Shown here: piece by piece, positions 43,926 to 55,238 of the stretch
How the letters are laid out: each line of letters opens with the position of its first letter
How positions within the stretch are numbered: the stretch's first letter is position 1
From: Suillus spraguei
Lineage: Eukaryota > Basidiomycota > Agaricomycetes > Boletales > Suillaceae
DNA length: 64,000 nt
Assembly (NCBI GenBank): GCA_016800925.1
Contig: JABCPU010000355.1
Coordinates: 1 to 64,000 of the forward strand
Reading direction: 5' to 3'
The notes under the pieces: model-generated
The model's database searches: none
Seen by the model: only the letters and a program-made list of their open reading frames with translations
Told to the model about the DNA's origin: nothing
Program-made: the position numbers and the translations under genes

Positions 43926-44699
43926 TCAGTGATATAGTGAAGAATGATAAACATACTGATTCCACCAAGTCAACAGATCATTGACCTCCTTAGATTCATC
44001 AGGATCTTTGAAGAGGTCGAGGAGGCTGTGGTAAAATGTTTCTGAGTCCATTGTTGTGTCGGTCCATGTGAACACCGAGGAGGAACTGAGAGCAAATCTA
44101 GTTGCATGTATGTCAGAGCTATTCAGCGAGAAAGACACGCATTGACGAACCTGAGTTGCAATGTAAGCTATAGATGTGATAGTGACACAATTCATGCTAT
44201 GAAGGTGAGCATTTCCAGACCACATGGCTTTTGGTTCTTTGTTGACTGAACTTGGAGACATAAAGATGTGCTTGTAGGCCTGAAGTAAAAGCAATCAGTG
44301 AATATTTATATAGAAAAATGGCCTACTCATGCATACTAACAAGCGGTTCCTGAGAAGACCACACCATGGGTCTTCAGCATCAAATATATGGTGGGCATAC
44401 AGAAAGATAGGCCATTGATCTCCACAGACTGACATTTTGCCACTTTGGAGGCTTTCTCTTGTTCTATTGACAATTAAGTGCAAAGAGGTTGTCAGGACTG
44501 CTGATACTAGAAACAAGTAAACATACTCTGCATCATTCCAGTCTAACCCAACAGGACAAAGCAGTGATCTGGTAAGCTCATGTTTGAATCCCTGATCGAT
44601 CTTTGAGTTCCTGTGTAAGGGGGGTTGAATTGCTGCCCCTTTCAAAGAAATCCAATTGAGCACTGCCGACTTGAGCATTTTGGTATCATCTCCCCTCAC
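43926..44699 (-). pseudogene. DUF6698-like fungal protein, broken
   Basis: Two adjoining minus-strand frames: RGDDTKMLKSAVLNWIS, KIDQGFKHELTRSLLCPVGLDWNDAEY, GDQWPIFLYAHHIFDAEDPWCGLLRNRLL, then QAYKHIFMSPSSVNKEPKA-WSGNA and SLLDLFKDPDESKEVNDLLTWWNQYV. This order matches a basidiomycete family of unknown function often found in repeat-rich DNA. Stops and non-consensus joins break it. The family name is from memory of its motifs, so moderate confidence. Confidence 0.6.
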
Positions 44700-45339
44700 G
44701 CCTACAGCTCCCTTACCAATCTATTAATTGTAAGCATGAAATATAGCCATACAGAAAGTAATGCACCAGCTCTCCAACACGAATGATTTTCTCCTCAGAT
44801 CTGGTTTTTAGTCACTCCAGCAGGCCTGAATAAGAGTCTAAAAGCTGTTCGAAAACTCGATGTTCTCGTTGTTCTCTACCAAATAATCAGACAACAAATA
44901 AGCCAATAGAGAGGATGTATTTCACTCAGCAGGGAAGTCCTCCAAAGGAGCATCTTCCATTTGCTCCAATCTGAGGATGCCATTGGTGAGTAGAGAAGGA
45001 TAATTACATAGCACGAATACTGTTCGACCGAAGTGATGCCTGTGTGATATAAGAGGATTGGATGTAGAGCTGGGCGACAGAATGAGTCTGCAAAACCTGT
45101 GTCAAATAAGGGCGGCTTATGCTTTTTTGTGAGGGCCCATCTGAAGGGCCGATGTAGCATGTTTGCTTGGGATGGTAGTTATGGTCTCTTTGGTGGCCAT
45201 GAGGGTTCACGAGTAAAAGTAGTTTGAGCTTTGCAGATGGGCTGGAATCCAGCTTTTTATCTCTAGCAGTGCAACATGTGGTCTAGTAAGCAGCTTACCT
45301 GATAGCAGCTAAGCAGTAGCCAGGGTGGCTGGCAGCCAG
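44700..45339 (-). other. Probable 5' part of the DUF6698-like pseudogene, undefined
   Basis: Short minus-strand frames only (for example 44876-45160). No motif could be assigned. Confidence 0.3.
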
Positions 45340-45352
45340 GCAGTCCTCATTC

Positions 45353-45415
45353 TCACCAGTGCCTCCCTTCAGAACAACCTTCCCGAACTTTGGGCCCTCC
45401 TCATGTGCAGATGAG
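45353..45415 (+). pseudogene. Short SNF2-derived scrap, copy 1
   Basis: CCCTTCAGAACAACCTTCCC and TTTGGGCCCTCCTCATG encode the LQNNLPELWALL motif of SNF2-family ATPases. The same segment recurs at about 46365 and 46457. Confidence 0.65.
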
Positions 45416-45459
45416 TACTACCATTCTGTAAGACAAAATTTCTGTGGTAGCTCCATTAC

Positions 45460-46040
45460 TGATGCTGTTCCAGACATGGATTGCCAATGTCTCTGTTTGC
45501 TTTTTCATCAATATTCTCCTTTGGCCTCCAAATTTGGGACTGAGCTTTTACACAATCATTTTCAGGATCATCCCTTTGATCATGACACATTCAAAGGCGA
45601 AATTGCCAGCAACCCCAGTCCTGTTTCTGGAGAACTTCATATCCTTCCTATTCCCTTGTTCACGCAACCCGTTACATCAACCGTCCAGGCCAGCTTGTCT
45701 GAGAAGGAAAATTCAGGTGATGTCAAGGAGCTTCTTCCTGATGGGTCCATCTTGTGGGTCTATCGCCATCATGAAGCTGAGTCTCACCATCACCACCACG
45801 AAGCTGGATCACACCACCACAACCATCATGACATGAAGCACAAGAAAGCTGGATCTTTCCTCAGGCATGTCCACCATGCCATCATGGCCCTTGGCTTATT
45901 GGAAGGTCATGCTGTTGCGTTTGTTCTTGGTGAGTGCTTACCTTGTACTGCTAAAATTTCTCTGATGTCCTTAAAAAGGTTGCGGAATCGGTGTTTTGCT
46001 TCACATGTTGATCTTTTTGTCATTCAGCGAGGTAAGAAGT
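45460..46040 (+). pseudogene. Fragment of a fungal membrane-protein gene with His-rich linker
   Basis: The frame runs FHQYSPLASKFGTELLHNHF, VKELLPDGSILWVYRHHE, a His-rich stretch, HHAIMALGLLEGHAVAFVLG. A 50-bp intron (donor GTGAGT at 45931) follows, then CGIGVLLHMLIFLSFSE and a further donor at 46032. The end is a transmembrane helix. It resembles the C-terminus of a conserved fungal membrane protein whose function is unknown. The N-terminus is missing and it is embedded among scraps of other genes, so it is read as a captured fragment. Confidence 0.6.
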
Positions 46041-46096
46041 GATTCTTGTTTTAGTGTTATTGGACCTAACCACATCTGCATCTCAGGAGTGTGGCA

Positions 46097-46192
46097 GATG
46101 ACCTGTTTACATCATGTTGTCTGCTATGCATATCTTGGGCCTTATCTATGAAGAGACTCGTGGTGTTTTGAAGATCTTCCTTGAGAACGTGA
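46097..46192 (+). pseudogene. Histone H4 exon scrap
   Basis: 46139-46192 encodes GLIYEETRGVLKIFLEN, an exact stretch of histone H4, and is followed at once by a GTGAGT splice donor, so an exon with its boundary was copied. Upstream bases are degenerate H4 sequence with a frame slip. The rest of H4 is absent. Confidence 0.9.
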
Positions 46193-46364
46193 GTCACCTG
46201 CTCAATCTGTCAAATGTCCTTCATCTCATCATGGCATGCACTGCCAGGAATCTGACACTCGCAGGTTTTGCCAGGCAGGGGATTATCGACAATGAGGATG
46301 TGATGGTGTGGGGTCTTTGGTTCATGTGGTGCAGCGTTGATTGGAGGTAGCATGGACCCATCAG

Positions 46365-47112
46365 TTGCCCCCTTCAGAATAACCTTCCCAAACATTGGGA
46401 ACTCCTCATGCGCAAACAAGTGCTACCATTTACACCACCACCTCATCCTCACCAGTGCCCCCCTTCACAACAACCTTCCCAAACTTTGGGCCCTCCTCAA
46501 CTTTGTCAGTGGTTCAACATGTCATTCGTGAACTCGGGTACAGGGGACAAAATTGAGTTGAATGAAGAGGCTTTGCTCATCATCCTTTGGTTGCACAAGG
46601 TGTTCCAGCCGTTCTTGTTGAGAAGGTTGAAGAGGGATGTGGAGAGCGAACTTCCAGATAAGGTGGAGAAGGTGATCAAGGTCCACATGAGTGCTCTGCA
46701 GAGTCAGCTGTACAGGCAGATAAAGACACACAATGAGAAGGATCTGAAGGGGTATGTTTCACGCATACTTTCCAAGTTCTTCGCAACAGGTCACAGGGTG
46801 CGTCGCACCCTATAATTGCCCGAGTTGTACTGATCATTGTGTCTATCAGGTCCTCATTTTCTTCCAAATGACGAAGGTCATAGACATCATGGAAGATTTC
46901 TTGAAGATGATGGGCTGGAAGGGTATGAAGATGGAAGAGCATGCTTTACACATACAGCAGTTCAATGTGAAGAATTCAGTCTCCATCCTGTCAACACGAG
47001 CTGGTGGTTTGGGGCTCAACTTGCAGACTGCAGACACAGTGCACTTGGAGAAGAGTGTCAAAGAAGTTATGTATGCTTGTGCATGTTACAAGCTCAATAC
47101 TATCGACAATGA
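46365..47112 (+). pseudogene. SNF2/STH1-type chromatin-remodelling ATPase fragments
   Basis: Ordered matches on the plus strand: two copies of LQNNLP-LW-LL (46365, 46457), then [60 protein letters not shown], and, after a gap, FFQMTKVIDIMEDFLKMMGW, VSILSTRAGGLGLNLQTADT and EKSVKEVMYACACYKLNTID. These belong to the helicase C-terminal half of Snf2/Sth1. Gaps, stops and CpG-type Arg losses (for example YACACYKL for YARARYKL) show it is dead. Confidence 0.88.
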
Positions 47113-47636
47113 AATGGCCATGTTCCATCTTGATCTCTGTCCTCAAACCACCCCTTTGCCCTTTTCCAAAGGCCCAATGAGCTGCCTTGCCCCTCCGTGA
47201 TTGCCTCTGCCTCCTCTGCAACTACCTCAGCCTGGATTGCCATATCTGCCCTAATCTCGACATCACTCCATTGCCACTGCTTCCTCCCTCTCCCACAATC
47301 AAACATGTTTGAAGCTCCCATGATGGACTGTACTTAATGCCATCTCATTAATACAGTAGCCGCAATGAGTATATGTAGCACTTACTTCACTTATGTTGCT
47401 TGAATTGATGAAGGTGTCCTTTTGATGGCTTATCTCTGCCTTATTGCACTTGTTTGGTGTGTGCTTCATTTCAACTAATTATCACACTTGTTTGTCGCAC
47501 GCTACTTTTTGTTGAACGCACTCAAGTAAATAAATGCAAATAAGTTATAAATAAGTTCTAATTTTTCAAAAAAGCTAAGCTAAGGAATGTATGGATTTAC
47601 TGATTTATTGACATTTTTATAGTACAACTGTGTCCT
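47113..47636. other. Intergenic, no gene recognised
   Basis: AT-rich with no supported frame. Confidence 0.5.
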
Positions 47637-47770
47637 TGATGGTCTCATCAAAAACAGTCATGGCAAATCTTATCCCAAGTTCTCCGCCAAGGAATACAGC
47701 CCAATATACCGCCAGATGGTCAGAATGATCAATCAAATTCTACAACATCCATATCACGGTCCCAGGTTAG
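47637..47770 (+). pseudogene. Coding-like fragment, unrecognised
   Basis: Reads YNCVLDGLIKNSHGKSYPKF, SAKEYSPIYRQMVRMINQIL and QHPYHGPRL without a stop and with an AG just upstream. Looks like one exon of a host or transposon protein; no family recognised. Confidence 0.35.
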
Positions 47771-48264
47771 TAGTGCAACTTCAGGAATGGGCTGAAGCAG
47801 GATGGCAAGAACAACCTTTTTCTTTGAAATTTCGGATGCTGATTATTTTCACCCAGGGCCGCATGTCTAAAACTCAATGGCACTGAGGAGACCAAACACA
47901 CCCATCTACAAATCGTCCTCGACTAAGTCTTCGCATTCCTGTGTCCAAGTTACAGTACTGCCATAGTTTGGGAGCCATTTTTTGTTTCGTATTTTGCTAC
48001 TACTAGTATACTGATGTTTCCGTACCACGTGATTGAATATACAGTTGAAATGGTCATAATGCATATGGTAACAATGCATAAATCTCATAATGCATCAACT
48101 TTTGTGGATCCCGACATTCCTGATCCTCTGGCTGCCCATCAGTTTGTAGGGTTGCATGAAAGTCCAAAGAGTCTCCCTGCCACCGAAAAAATATGAGAGT
48201 ACGTCACATTTCTTCTAACAGGAGCTGGATCTCCTCCAACCATCTATTATGATGTGCTCAGGCT

Positions 48265-48889
48265 TTACACCACTCGACATGAAGCACTACTGCTGTAATT
48301 CAGTATATGACGACAAAAGAGCAAAATTAACTTACACTCCTGCATTCCCTTGGTGTCATCAGAAGATATTCCTTGAGTAAACCAAATCCACAACATTATA
48401 GTCATGCCTTGCGTCTGTTGACCGAAGTCCCTGATTGGGTACCATGTGATGATGGTACCAGAAGCATCGAGAATTGTGGCAGGTTTGTCCACCAACTTTG
48501 TGCCCTCATGGCCAGGAGGACACCTCTCAAGCAACTTCTCCTCTTTCTCGTCATTATGCCCAGTGTTCTTTGAGGATATCAATTTGCTATATCTTGCAAT
48601 ATCAATCTGCATCTTAACTGTCATGAAGGAATTTGAATGATCAAATGAATTTTCAAAATCTGCAGGAAGACCCACTGGGATTTTTATATGCCTTTATGAG
48701 TACATCAGCCAAGTGATTGCATGCCATCACTGAATCAGTGTCCAGGTTTGGAGAAGGTATAACTGGGTCTCCTCCAGTTCTCACTGCATTGAATTTCTGT
48801 TCTGTATATTTACCTGCTTCATAAGTGACAGCCAGGGCCCAAGTGCGCCAGATTTTTATGTCAGAAGTGGACATGGAAGAAATGTTCAT
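48265..48889 (-). pseudogene. Two frames of an unrecognised fungal protein, interrupted
   Basis: Frames 48653-48889 and 48265-48675 on the minus strand read as one protein with a frame change near 48660: AGKYTEQKFNAVRTGGDPVI..., GLPADFENSFDHSNSFMTVK, MQIDIARYSKLI, ERCPPGHEGTKLVDKPATIL, TIITWYPIRDF. The pattern suggests a basidiomycete-specific repetitive family; function unknown. Confidence 0.4.
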
Positions 48890-49175
48890 ACTGGAAGTTG
48901 ATATTGGGAAATCAGATGCTGAAGTCTGGATGTCCAGACTTTGGTGTTAAAGGGGGTGGAGATAGCGAGGATCAGATAAGGGAGCCTTGGATGATGTTGG
49001 CTTTCAAAGATGTATTATCATCCATTGCTTAATGAAATACCAGATGATTGGATGTGTGCTGGATATCAGATATTCATTTGTCAAGACCTGGGTCTCGGAA
49101 CTCGGTACCCTTAACTCAAATTTTGGTAGTCAGAACTTGGTGTCTCATAGGGCAACCAATTTTTGTACCCCAGTG

Positions 49176-49995
49176 TAACAAACATATTGGCGCTAAGCTT
49201 AAAACCCTATCTTTTGACACTTGTCTCACGTCTATAGGAGTTACCACTTGTCCATGGCTGTCTTACCCCTTTAGCATTGCCGGCGGCATCCCATGCTTAC
49301 CACACACCATACCAACTGCCGCACCTCGTTCCATGTACCAATGTCCTTCCATGTCCTTGCTGCCCCCGCATAGCTCCATTTGGTGCATTGTTTGTTTTGT
49401 GTTTGTTATCACTGATTCCATGGCAAGTCTTATTACATGTTGCCTTGCGCTATGTTTACATATGGCGGGTACTACACTCGAGCGCTACTGATCTCGCCTA
49501 GAGCATTCCGAGTACATACGATTTAGGATATAAGCACCGCATACCCTGCACAATACAGTACCTGATTTTACCCCATTGCATGTACTATAGGTCAGGATTA
49601 TTGTCTAGCTCTGGATCTACCCAGTAGTAGACTTAGTCTTTAAAGTTCCTTATCGCTCATTAATCAATCACGCTTGTTCTCCGTTACTGCTGGCATACCG
49701 CTGGACTTTTGATTGTTATTTTGACTGAACTTCTCACGCATCGCTACTTTACCGCTGAAAGTACCACGGCCTTCTTTACTGTTTCTTTGCACCGCTCGCA
49801 ACCTTACCGCTACTGCTGTTATTATTGCTCGCCACCACTCAATCGACATTACTGATACTAACTTTAACTCAACTATGGTAGCACCACTACATATGATGCT
49901 AGTCCCGGCGGCATCATCTCTGACCGCGGCAACTTACCGCTGACTACAACACTACATTTGCACATTGGTTTGACTCGAAATTAACCATACTAACA
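49176..49995 (-). mobile_element. LTR of a retroelement (minus orientation), with adjoining polypurine tract
   Basis: Bounded by TG...CA: on the minus strand it begins TGTTAGTATGG at 49995 and ends TTTGTTACA at 49176. The minus-strand sequence just outside its start, CCTAAAGGGGGATGCC (about 50011-49996), is a polypurine tract, so this is a 3' LTR. It contains repeated TACCGCT motifs. No internal coding region is left. An inverted, diverged partner lies to the right. Confidence 0.6.
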
Positions 49996-50247
49996 GGCAT
50001 CCCCCTTTAGGGTTGAACGCTCTTGTTTCACAAGTGAGGCAGACTAGACAGAGCGCAAGACCACACATACTAACTTAGGAGGTAGTTCATCTACAGCCCA
50101 GGTTAGGTTGTATCTTTACACCAGTGTAAAGATACAATCTAGCCTGGGCTGTAGATAAACCACGGCCTAAGCTAGTATGCGAGTCTTGCGCTCTACCTAG
50201 TCTGCTTCACTTGTGAAGGCAAGAACATTCGACCCTAAAGGGAATGC
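49996..50247. repeat. Imperfect palindrome, arms ~125 bp, between two inverted LTRs
   Basis: The innermost 40 bp (ATCTACAGCCCAGG through TTTACAC-C-AGTGTAAA to CCTGGGCTGTAGAT) are almost perfect; the arms continue out through the GACTAG and CACAAGTGA segments to both polypurine tracts. It can form a long hairpin. Most mismatches between arms are transitions. Confidence 0.85.
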
Positions 50248-50940
50248 TAAGTTAGTATAGTTCAATAATGCCCAACCTGAGGTGCGAGAATGTTGTCAGA
50301 GGTACGAGATGCTAGCGGTGACCTCCGGTCTGTGGGAAACTTGCGGTAAAACTAGCGGTAAGCGTGGGAATGCGGTAGGCAAGCGGTAGGGTGAACAGTA
50401 AGACTGTGGTAGTACGAGCGGTAAAACTGCGGTAAGCATGGGAACTTCTGCAGTAAAACAAGCAGTAGTGTGGCGGTGAAGCGTGAGAAAGCAGTAGCGC
50501 TAGCGGTGAAGCGCAGGAAATCAGTAAAGAGTGGTAGTGCATGCAGCAGTAAAGCAATTCTTAGAGACAGTGACTTCAGTAAAAGACTTTATTCCGTAAG
50601 AGACAGTAGTGGTGACTATTCCTAAGTACCATGTGTACTATAGGAGGGAAGTAAGGAAAGAGTACAGGTACCTAGGAATTTTATATGAAAGGAATAGCAA
50701 TGGAGATGGAAGGGATAGGATAAACACGCAGCAGACATGTAATAAGACTGCACTTCAGTTTACAAAACATAACATACCAGCGAGACTGGATGGACATTGG
50801 ATGGACAGTAAATCTTGCTTGAGGATACCAAATGGGTTTGCAGAGATTGCCGAAAATCACCACTTCACAGGAAAGTTGCCGCAGTACAGCCGCTAAGCTG
50901 CAATGAGGCTTCCGGAGTGCAGAATGATACTGTTAGATAG
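50248..50940 (+). mobile_element. Diverged inverted LTR partner
   Basis: Begins near GTTAGTATAGTT directly after ACCCTAAAGGGAATGC (a polypurine tract on the plus strand) and carries GCGGTAA motifs mirroring the TACCGCT motifs of 49176-49995. The right edge is not clear; about 50940 is a guess. Confidence 0.4.
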
Positions 50941-51067
50941 GGGTAACGCATTGTAAAATGTCATGGCAAGGGATGGTGAAGCTGAAAGGTAAGGATAATG
51001 ATAGCCATGTGACACCTATACAAATATGTGCCATTTCAAGCTCAGCGTGAGTTTACTCGTCATACCA

Positions 51068-51287
51068 GTGTCCACATTCCACAAGACAACCTAAGTGCCA
51101 TAAAAGGCCATGTCAAGAGAGCACATGCTGCTCCCTTCGGAAGAATCTCAACTTTGGTTGGCCATTATCATGGAAAGTATTGACTGAATTATGTGTTGAG
51201 ACCTGGGTCTCGGAACTCAGAACTCAGTATGCTTCATCTGAATTTCGGGGGTTGGAACTGGGTGTCTTGTAGGGCAACACAAGCCTC
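51068..51287. repeat. Copy of a ~220-260-bp repeat (left of the gypsy insertion)
   Basis: Contains CCACATTCCACAAGACAACC, GGCCATGTCAAGAGAGCACA and GGTTGGAACTGGGTGTCTTG. Two more copies follow at 56479-56816, and a divergent one is at 49085-49160. Confidence 0.8.
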
Positions 51288-51292
51288 GCACC

Positions 51293-52048
51293 TGTCATAT
51301 ACCATACTTCTAATCCCAGATCCGACCATATCCAATCAGATCAGATTGATTCCATTTCTGTCTGGTCCACAGATCCTGTCCGGATCACCCATCCGAATGT
51401 GCCCACTTCTCGCACCTTAACTCCCTTGTGTATATCTGCATCTATCTCCTTTCGTCATTCCTCCTGTTTCCGGTATTCCGGCTGTGTATATTTCCGTCCT
51501 GTGTCACTGATCCATTACCTGTGTTCATTTACAATTCATGCTTACTGATCTGCTGTGCATTAACTAATAGACTTCTGTTACACTTTGTACATAGCCCTTG
51601 GTCCTGGACTTGTTGATTATCCGTATTAGATACTTGCAATATATAAACCACTTGTAGATCTCCATAGAACCTTAGTTTGAATATCATCTTAGATTCTGCT
51701 CATTCTGCTTCCTCCGGACTCAAGTCACTTTCTGCTCTAAGTCATCTTCCGAGACTTGGGATTGATTCCTATAGTCTATATCTCCGACTCTATCTTCAGA
51801 TAGTCTATCTCTGTTAGTTTCTAGTTAGGAACTCGTTCTAAAGCTAGTCTTAATCTTCGTTCTATTCCTACATTCTGGATAACCTTTGGACATATCATAT
51901 CTGATACCTTCGGACGTCTGGATCAATCATGCAACTCCTTCCGGATCTTCGGACGTATAACTTCTCCCTGAAATAAGGGGCATTACTTGGGAAAGGGGCA
52001 CAGTGCATGAACTGAGGCCAAAGCCCTTCAGATTTCTCTACCTTTGAG
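51293..52048 (+). repeat. 5' LTR (lacking its last ~13 bp)
   Basis: Matches the 3' LTR to CTACCTTTGAG, then runs directly into internal sequence; the expected TACAGTCTTAACA end and any clear primer-binding site are missing. Confidence 0.88.
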
Positions 52049-52235
52049 ACATCATGCCTCCCTGTAAAACTCAGAACACTCTCCACAGAGCCGGACTTGG
52101 TCCAATCCAATGAGATCTGACACCCATCGTCCAAACATTCACCAGCTTCTCTCAATGCCATGTGAGCATGAGCGATATAGGTCAAAGCATCTCTGCGTGT
52201 CAAGCCAGACCGGATCCGGTTACACCAACTCAGAA

Positions 52236-53346
52236 CATGGATGACCCAGACACTAATTCACACCCAATCATTTGCTTTGATGATGAGTTGCACGGCAACC
52301 CACCAGACGATGAAGGTGATGATCCGGACGTTGAGGATCCGGATGATGAAGAAGATCATAACTATCTGAACCCTCAGGACCGGGTCTTAGCTCAACTATC
52401 CATAGCCATTAATCACCTCGCTCACAGTAGCCGTTGTATCACCACCTCGGACAATAGCAAAGTCAAAATCCGCAAACTGGATACCTTCGACAGATCCGAG
52501 CCTTGCAAGCTCCAAGCATTCTTCGTCCAATGTGAGCTCAACTTCCAGAGCAAACCTAACATGTTTTGTTCCGGACGCGCTAAGGTCAACTTCACCCAAT
52601 CTTACCTCAAGGGTATGGCGCTCGAGTGGTTCAAACCAGATCTCCTTTCGGACGGATATAGCAACCGTCTGGACTGGATGGATGACTACTCTGAGTTCAT
52701 GCTTGAGCTCTAAACCAACTTCAGACCTCACGATCCCTCCGGAGATGCAGAAATGCAGCTGGAACAGCTCCATATGCATGATGGACAACACATCAACAAG
52801 TACGTTGTAAAATTTCAGCGACTTGCCTCCCAAGTACATGAATGGGGAGATGGAGCTCTACGATGCCAATTCTACAATGGACTTCTGGCCTGAATCAAAG
52901 ATGAGATTAGTCGCATGGGTAAACCCACTACCCTTTCAGAGTTCAAGACTCTTGCCCAGACCATCGATGCCCGCTACTGGGAGCGGAGGGGCGAAGTCAC
53001 CCGAGAGAGTAAAGTCACCTCTTCCAATCCTCCTAGGCAGTCAGCATCTGACCGGACGAACTCCAACTCGTCCGGATCCGATACACCCAAATTCAATAAG
53101 CCTACATCCTCTACAACCTCCTCTGCCCCAAAGGCTTCGGATCTTCCTAGCATTGTTGGTGCAGACGGGAAGCTAACCCCCCAGGAGCATCAGAGATGTA
53201 TCGACAAAAGGCTCTGTATGTTCTGCGGCGGGCCTGGTCACACTGCCCGAGGCTGTACCAAATCCACTTCACACGCTGCCAAAGGCTGTGCTACCATGCT
53301 CACTCCGGAAACTGATCCGGAAGTCTCGGACGAGGCAAAAAATTAG
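52236..53346 (+). pseudogene. Gypsy gag (capsid and zinc knuckle), broken
   Basis: Starts MDDPDTNSHPIICFDDELHG, a very acidic N-terminus, then the retrotransposon gag domain (VKIRKLDTFDRSEPCKLQAF; KGMALEWFKPDLLS) ending at a stop at 52713. After a disrupted stretch the frame resumes at 52915 and ends with a CCHC knuckle CMFCGGPGHTARGC. The protein would form the particle and bind RNA. At least one stop or frameshift separates the two parts. Confidence 0.85.
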
Positions 53347-53469
53347 TCTGTGACCCTCCTGACTCCATGCGGGATGAGGGTCGTGTTGGCCCAATCCGTA
53401 CAATGGAGCTATGACTCAACACTGTAACTCTTCCTAATCCGAACTCTCTATGTCCATATGTCTCACTTC

Positions 53470-55238
53470 CGTCCTTCTCCAACATATCTGACTTTCCGGC
53501 CCTCATAGACTGTGGTTCCTCCCACTGCTTCTAGACACTGATTTTGTCCTAAAACATAAAATTCCTACCTATCAAATTCCTCTGCTTCCGCTCTGTTTGT
53601 TTGATGGTACATTCAATAACAATATTGTTGAGGCCATAAACTTATCTGTCCGATTCTCCTCCGGTGTAATCACCTCCAACATGTTCTACATTACCCCTTT
53701 GGATTCCTCATGTTATATCATTCTCGGATATAGCTGGCTCACCCGACACAATCCGTTGATTGAATGGGTATTGGGCAGCATTGAGTTCCGAACTATTGAA
53801 CAGGGAATACCATTGACCCCATCCGCATCATCGCTGCCTCCGGACACACCATCCGTGGCAGGAAAATCCAATCTGACACCTCCGTTACCTCCGGATATTC
53901 TATCCAAGGAAGAATCCTCCCCTCCAAAATCTCTGTTGCCTCAGAGCATCCCATCCATGGTAGAGACTCCTCCTCTGACCAAATCCGAACCCTCCATTGA
54001 CACTTCAGTCCCTAACATATCTCTGATAAACACAGTGACCTTTTGCCGTGCCTGCAAGTTAGAAGGATCCACTCAGTTCAGCATCTATCTCCGTCCCTCC
54101 GGGGTTAATCTCCGATCCACATCTGTATCATCCAACCCTCCAGACCTCTCCAGAGTCCCTTCCAAATACCACAAGTTTGCGGATGTCTTTGATAAAGGCA
54201 AAGCCAGACAGTTACCTCCTCACCGACCCTATGACCTCAAAATTGAGATAGAGGAAGGAGCTAGTCCGCCTCTCAGAACCATATATTCTCTCTCTCCGGT
54301 CGAGCTTGAGGCCCTCCAGAAGTTCCTCAATGAAAACATCTCATCCGGACTCCTCCGATCCTCATCCTTTCCTCACGGAGCCCCTGTCCTGTTTGTGAAA
54401 AAGAAGGATGGTTCCCTTCACCTTTGTGTGGATTTCCGAGGCCTCAACCAGATTACCAAGAAGGACCGTTATCCGTTACCTCTCATTGCTGACCTCCTAG
54501 ACTCTCTGAGCCATGCTAAAGTTTATACCAAAATTGATCTCCGTTCCACTTACCATCTTGTCTGGATAGCGGAAGGGGATGAGTGGAAGACTTCCTTCTG
54601 AAACGCTATGGTTCCTATGAATGGCTGGTAATGCCAGAAGGCCTTACAAATGCTCCAGCGGCTTTTCAAACACTTTGTTAATAGCGTGTTTGCTGATATG
54701 CTGGATATATGTGTTATCGTATATCTGGATGACATCCTTATCTATTTCAAAGACCTTGCGAGTCATAGGAAACACGTCCAAGAAGTACTACGTCGCCTCC
54801 GTAAAAATCAACTCTATGCCAAACCCAAGAAATGCGAATTCCACTCATCCTCTGTCGAGTATCTTGGTTACCTGCTATCTCCGGATGGCTTGACAATGTC
54901 GTCAGAGAAGATCCAGTCTATTGTTGACTGGCTGGAACCTCGGAAGATCAAGGACATTCAATCCTTCCTTGGATTCGCTAATTTCTATCGTCGATTTATC
55001 TTCAACTACTTGGATATCGTAGTTCCCCTCACTCGGTTTACACACAAAGGAGTTCCCCGAAGACTGTCGGAAATCCTTTGGAGCACTCAAAAAAGCCTTC
55101 ACTTCCGCTCTGGTACTCACCCACTGGATTCTGGATGTTCCTATAGTTGTGGAAACCGATGCCTCTGATTATGCCATAGCCGGAATACTGTCCATTGTAT
55201 GTCTGGACTCAGAGCTTTGTCTGGTTGCCTATGGAGCA
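53470..55238 (+). pseudogene. Gypsy pol: protease, reverse transcriptase, partial RNase H, broken
   Basis: The protease motif FPALIDCGSSHCF sits at about 53490-53535, then a stop. The frame from 53597 continues to the reverse transcriptase start PLRTIYSLSPVELEALQKFL, FPHGAPVLFVKKKDGSL, CVDFRGLNQITKKDRYPLPL and TKIDLRSTYH. Two frame changes follow near 54600-54660, then the catalytic VYLDDILIYFKD, FLGFANFYRRFI, and the RNase H start ETDASDYAIAGIL (55149). Sequence after about 55238 is the antisense gene, so the rest of RNase H and all of integrase are deleted. Confidence 0.9.

Noticed and set aside
45359..46042. Single 227-residue protein gene
   Set aside because: The frame crosses an SNF2-derived scrap at its start and reads through a likely intron at its end; it is better read as captured fragments.
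52396..52839. 147-residue minus frame over the gypsy gag
   Set aside because: Shadow of gag; no independent support.
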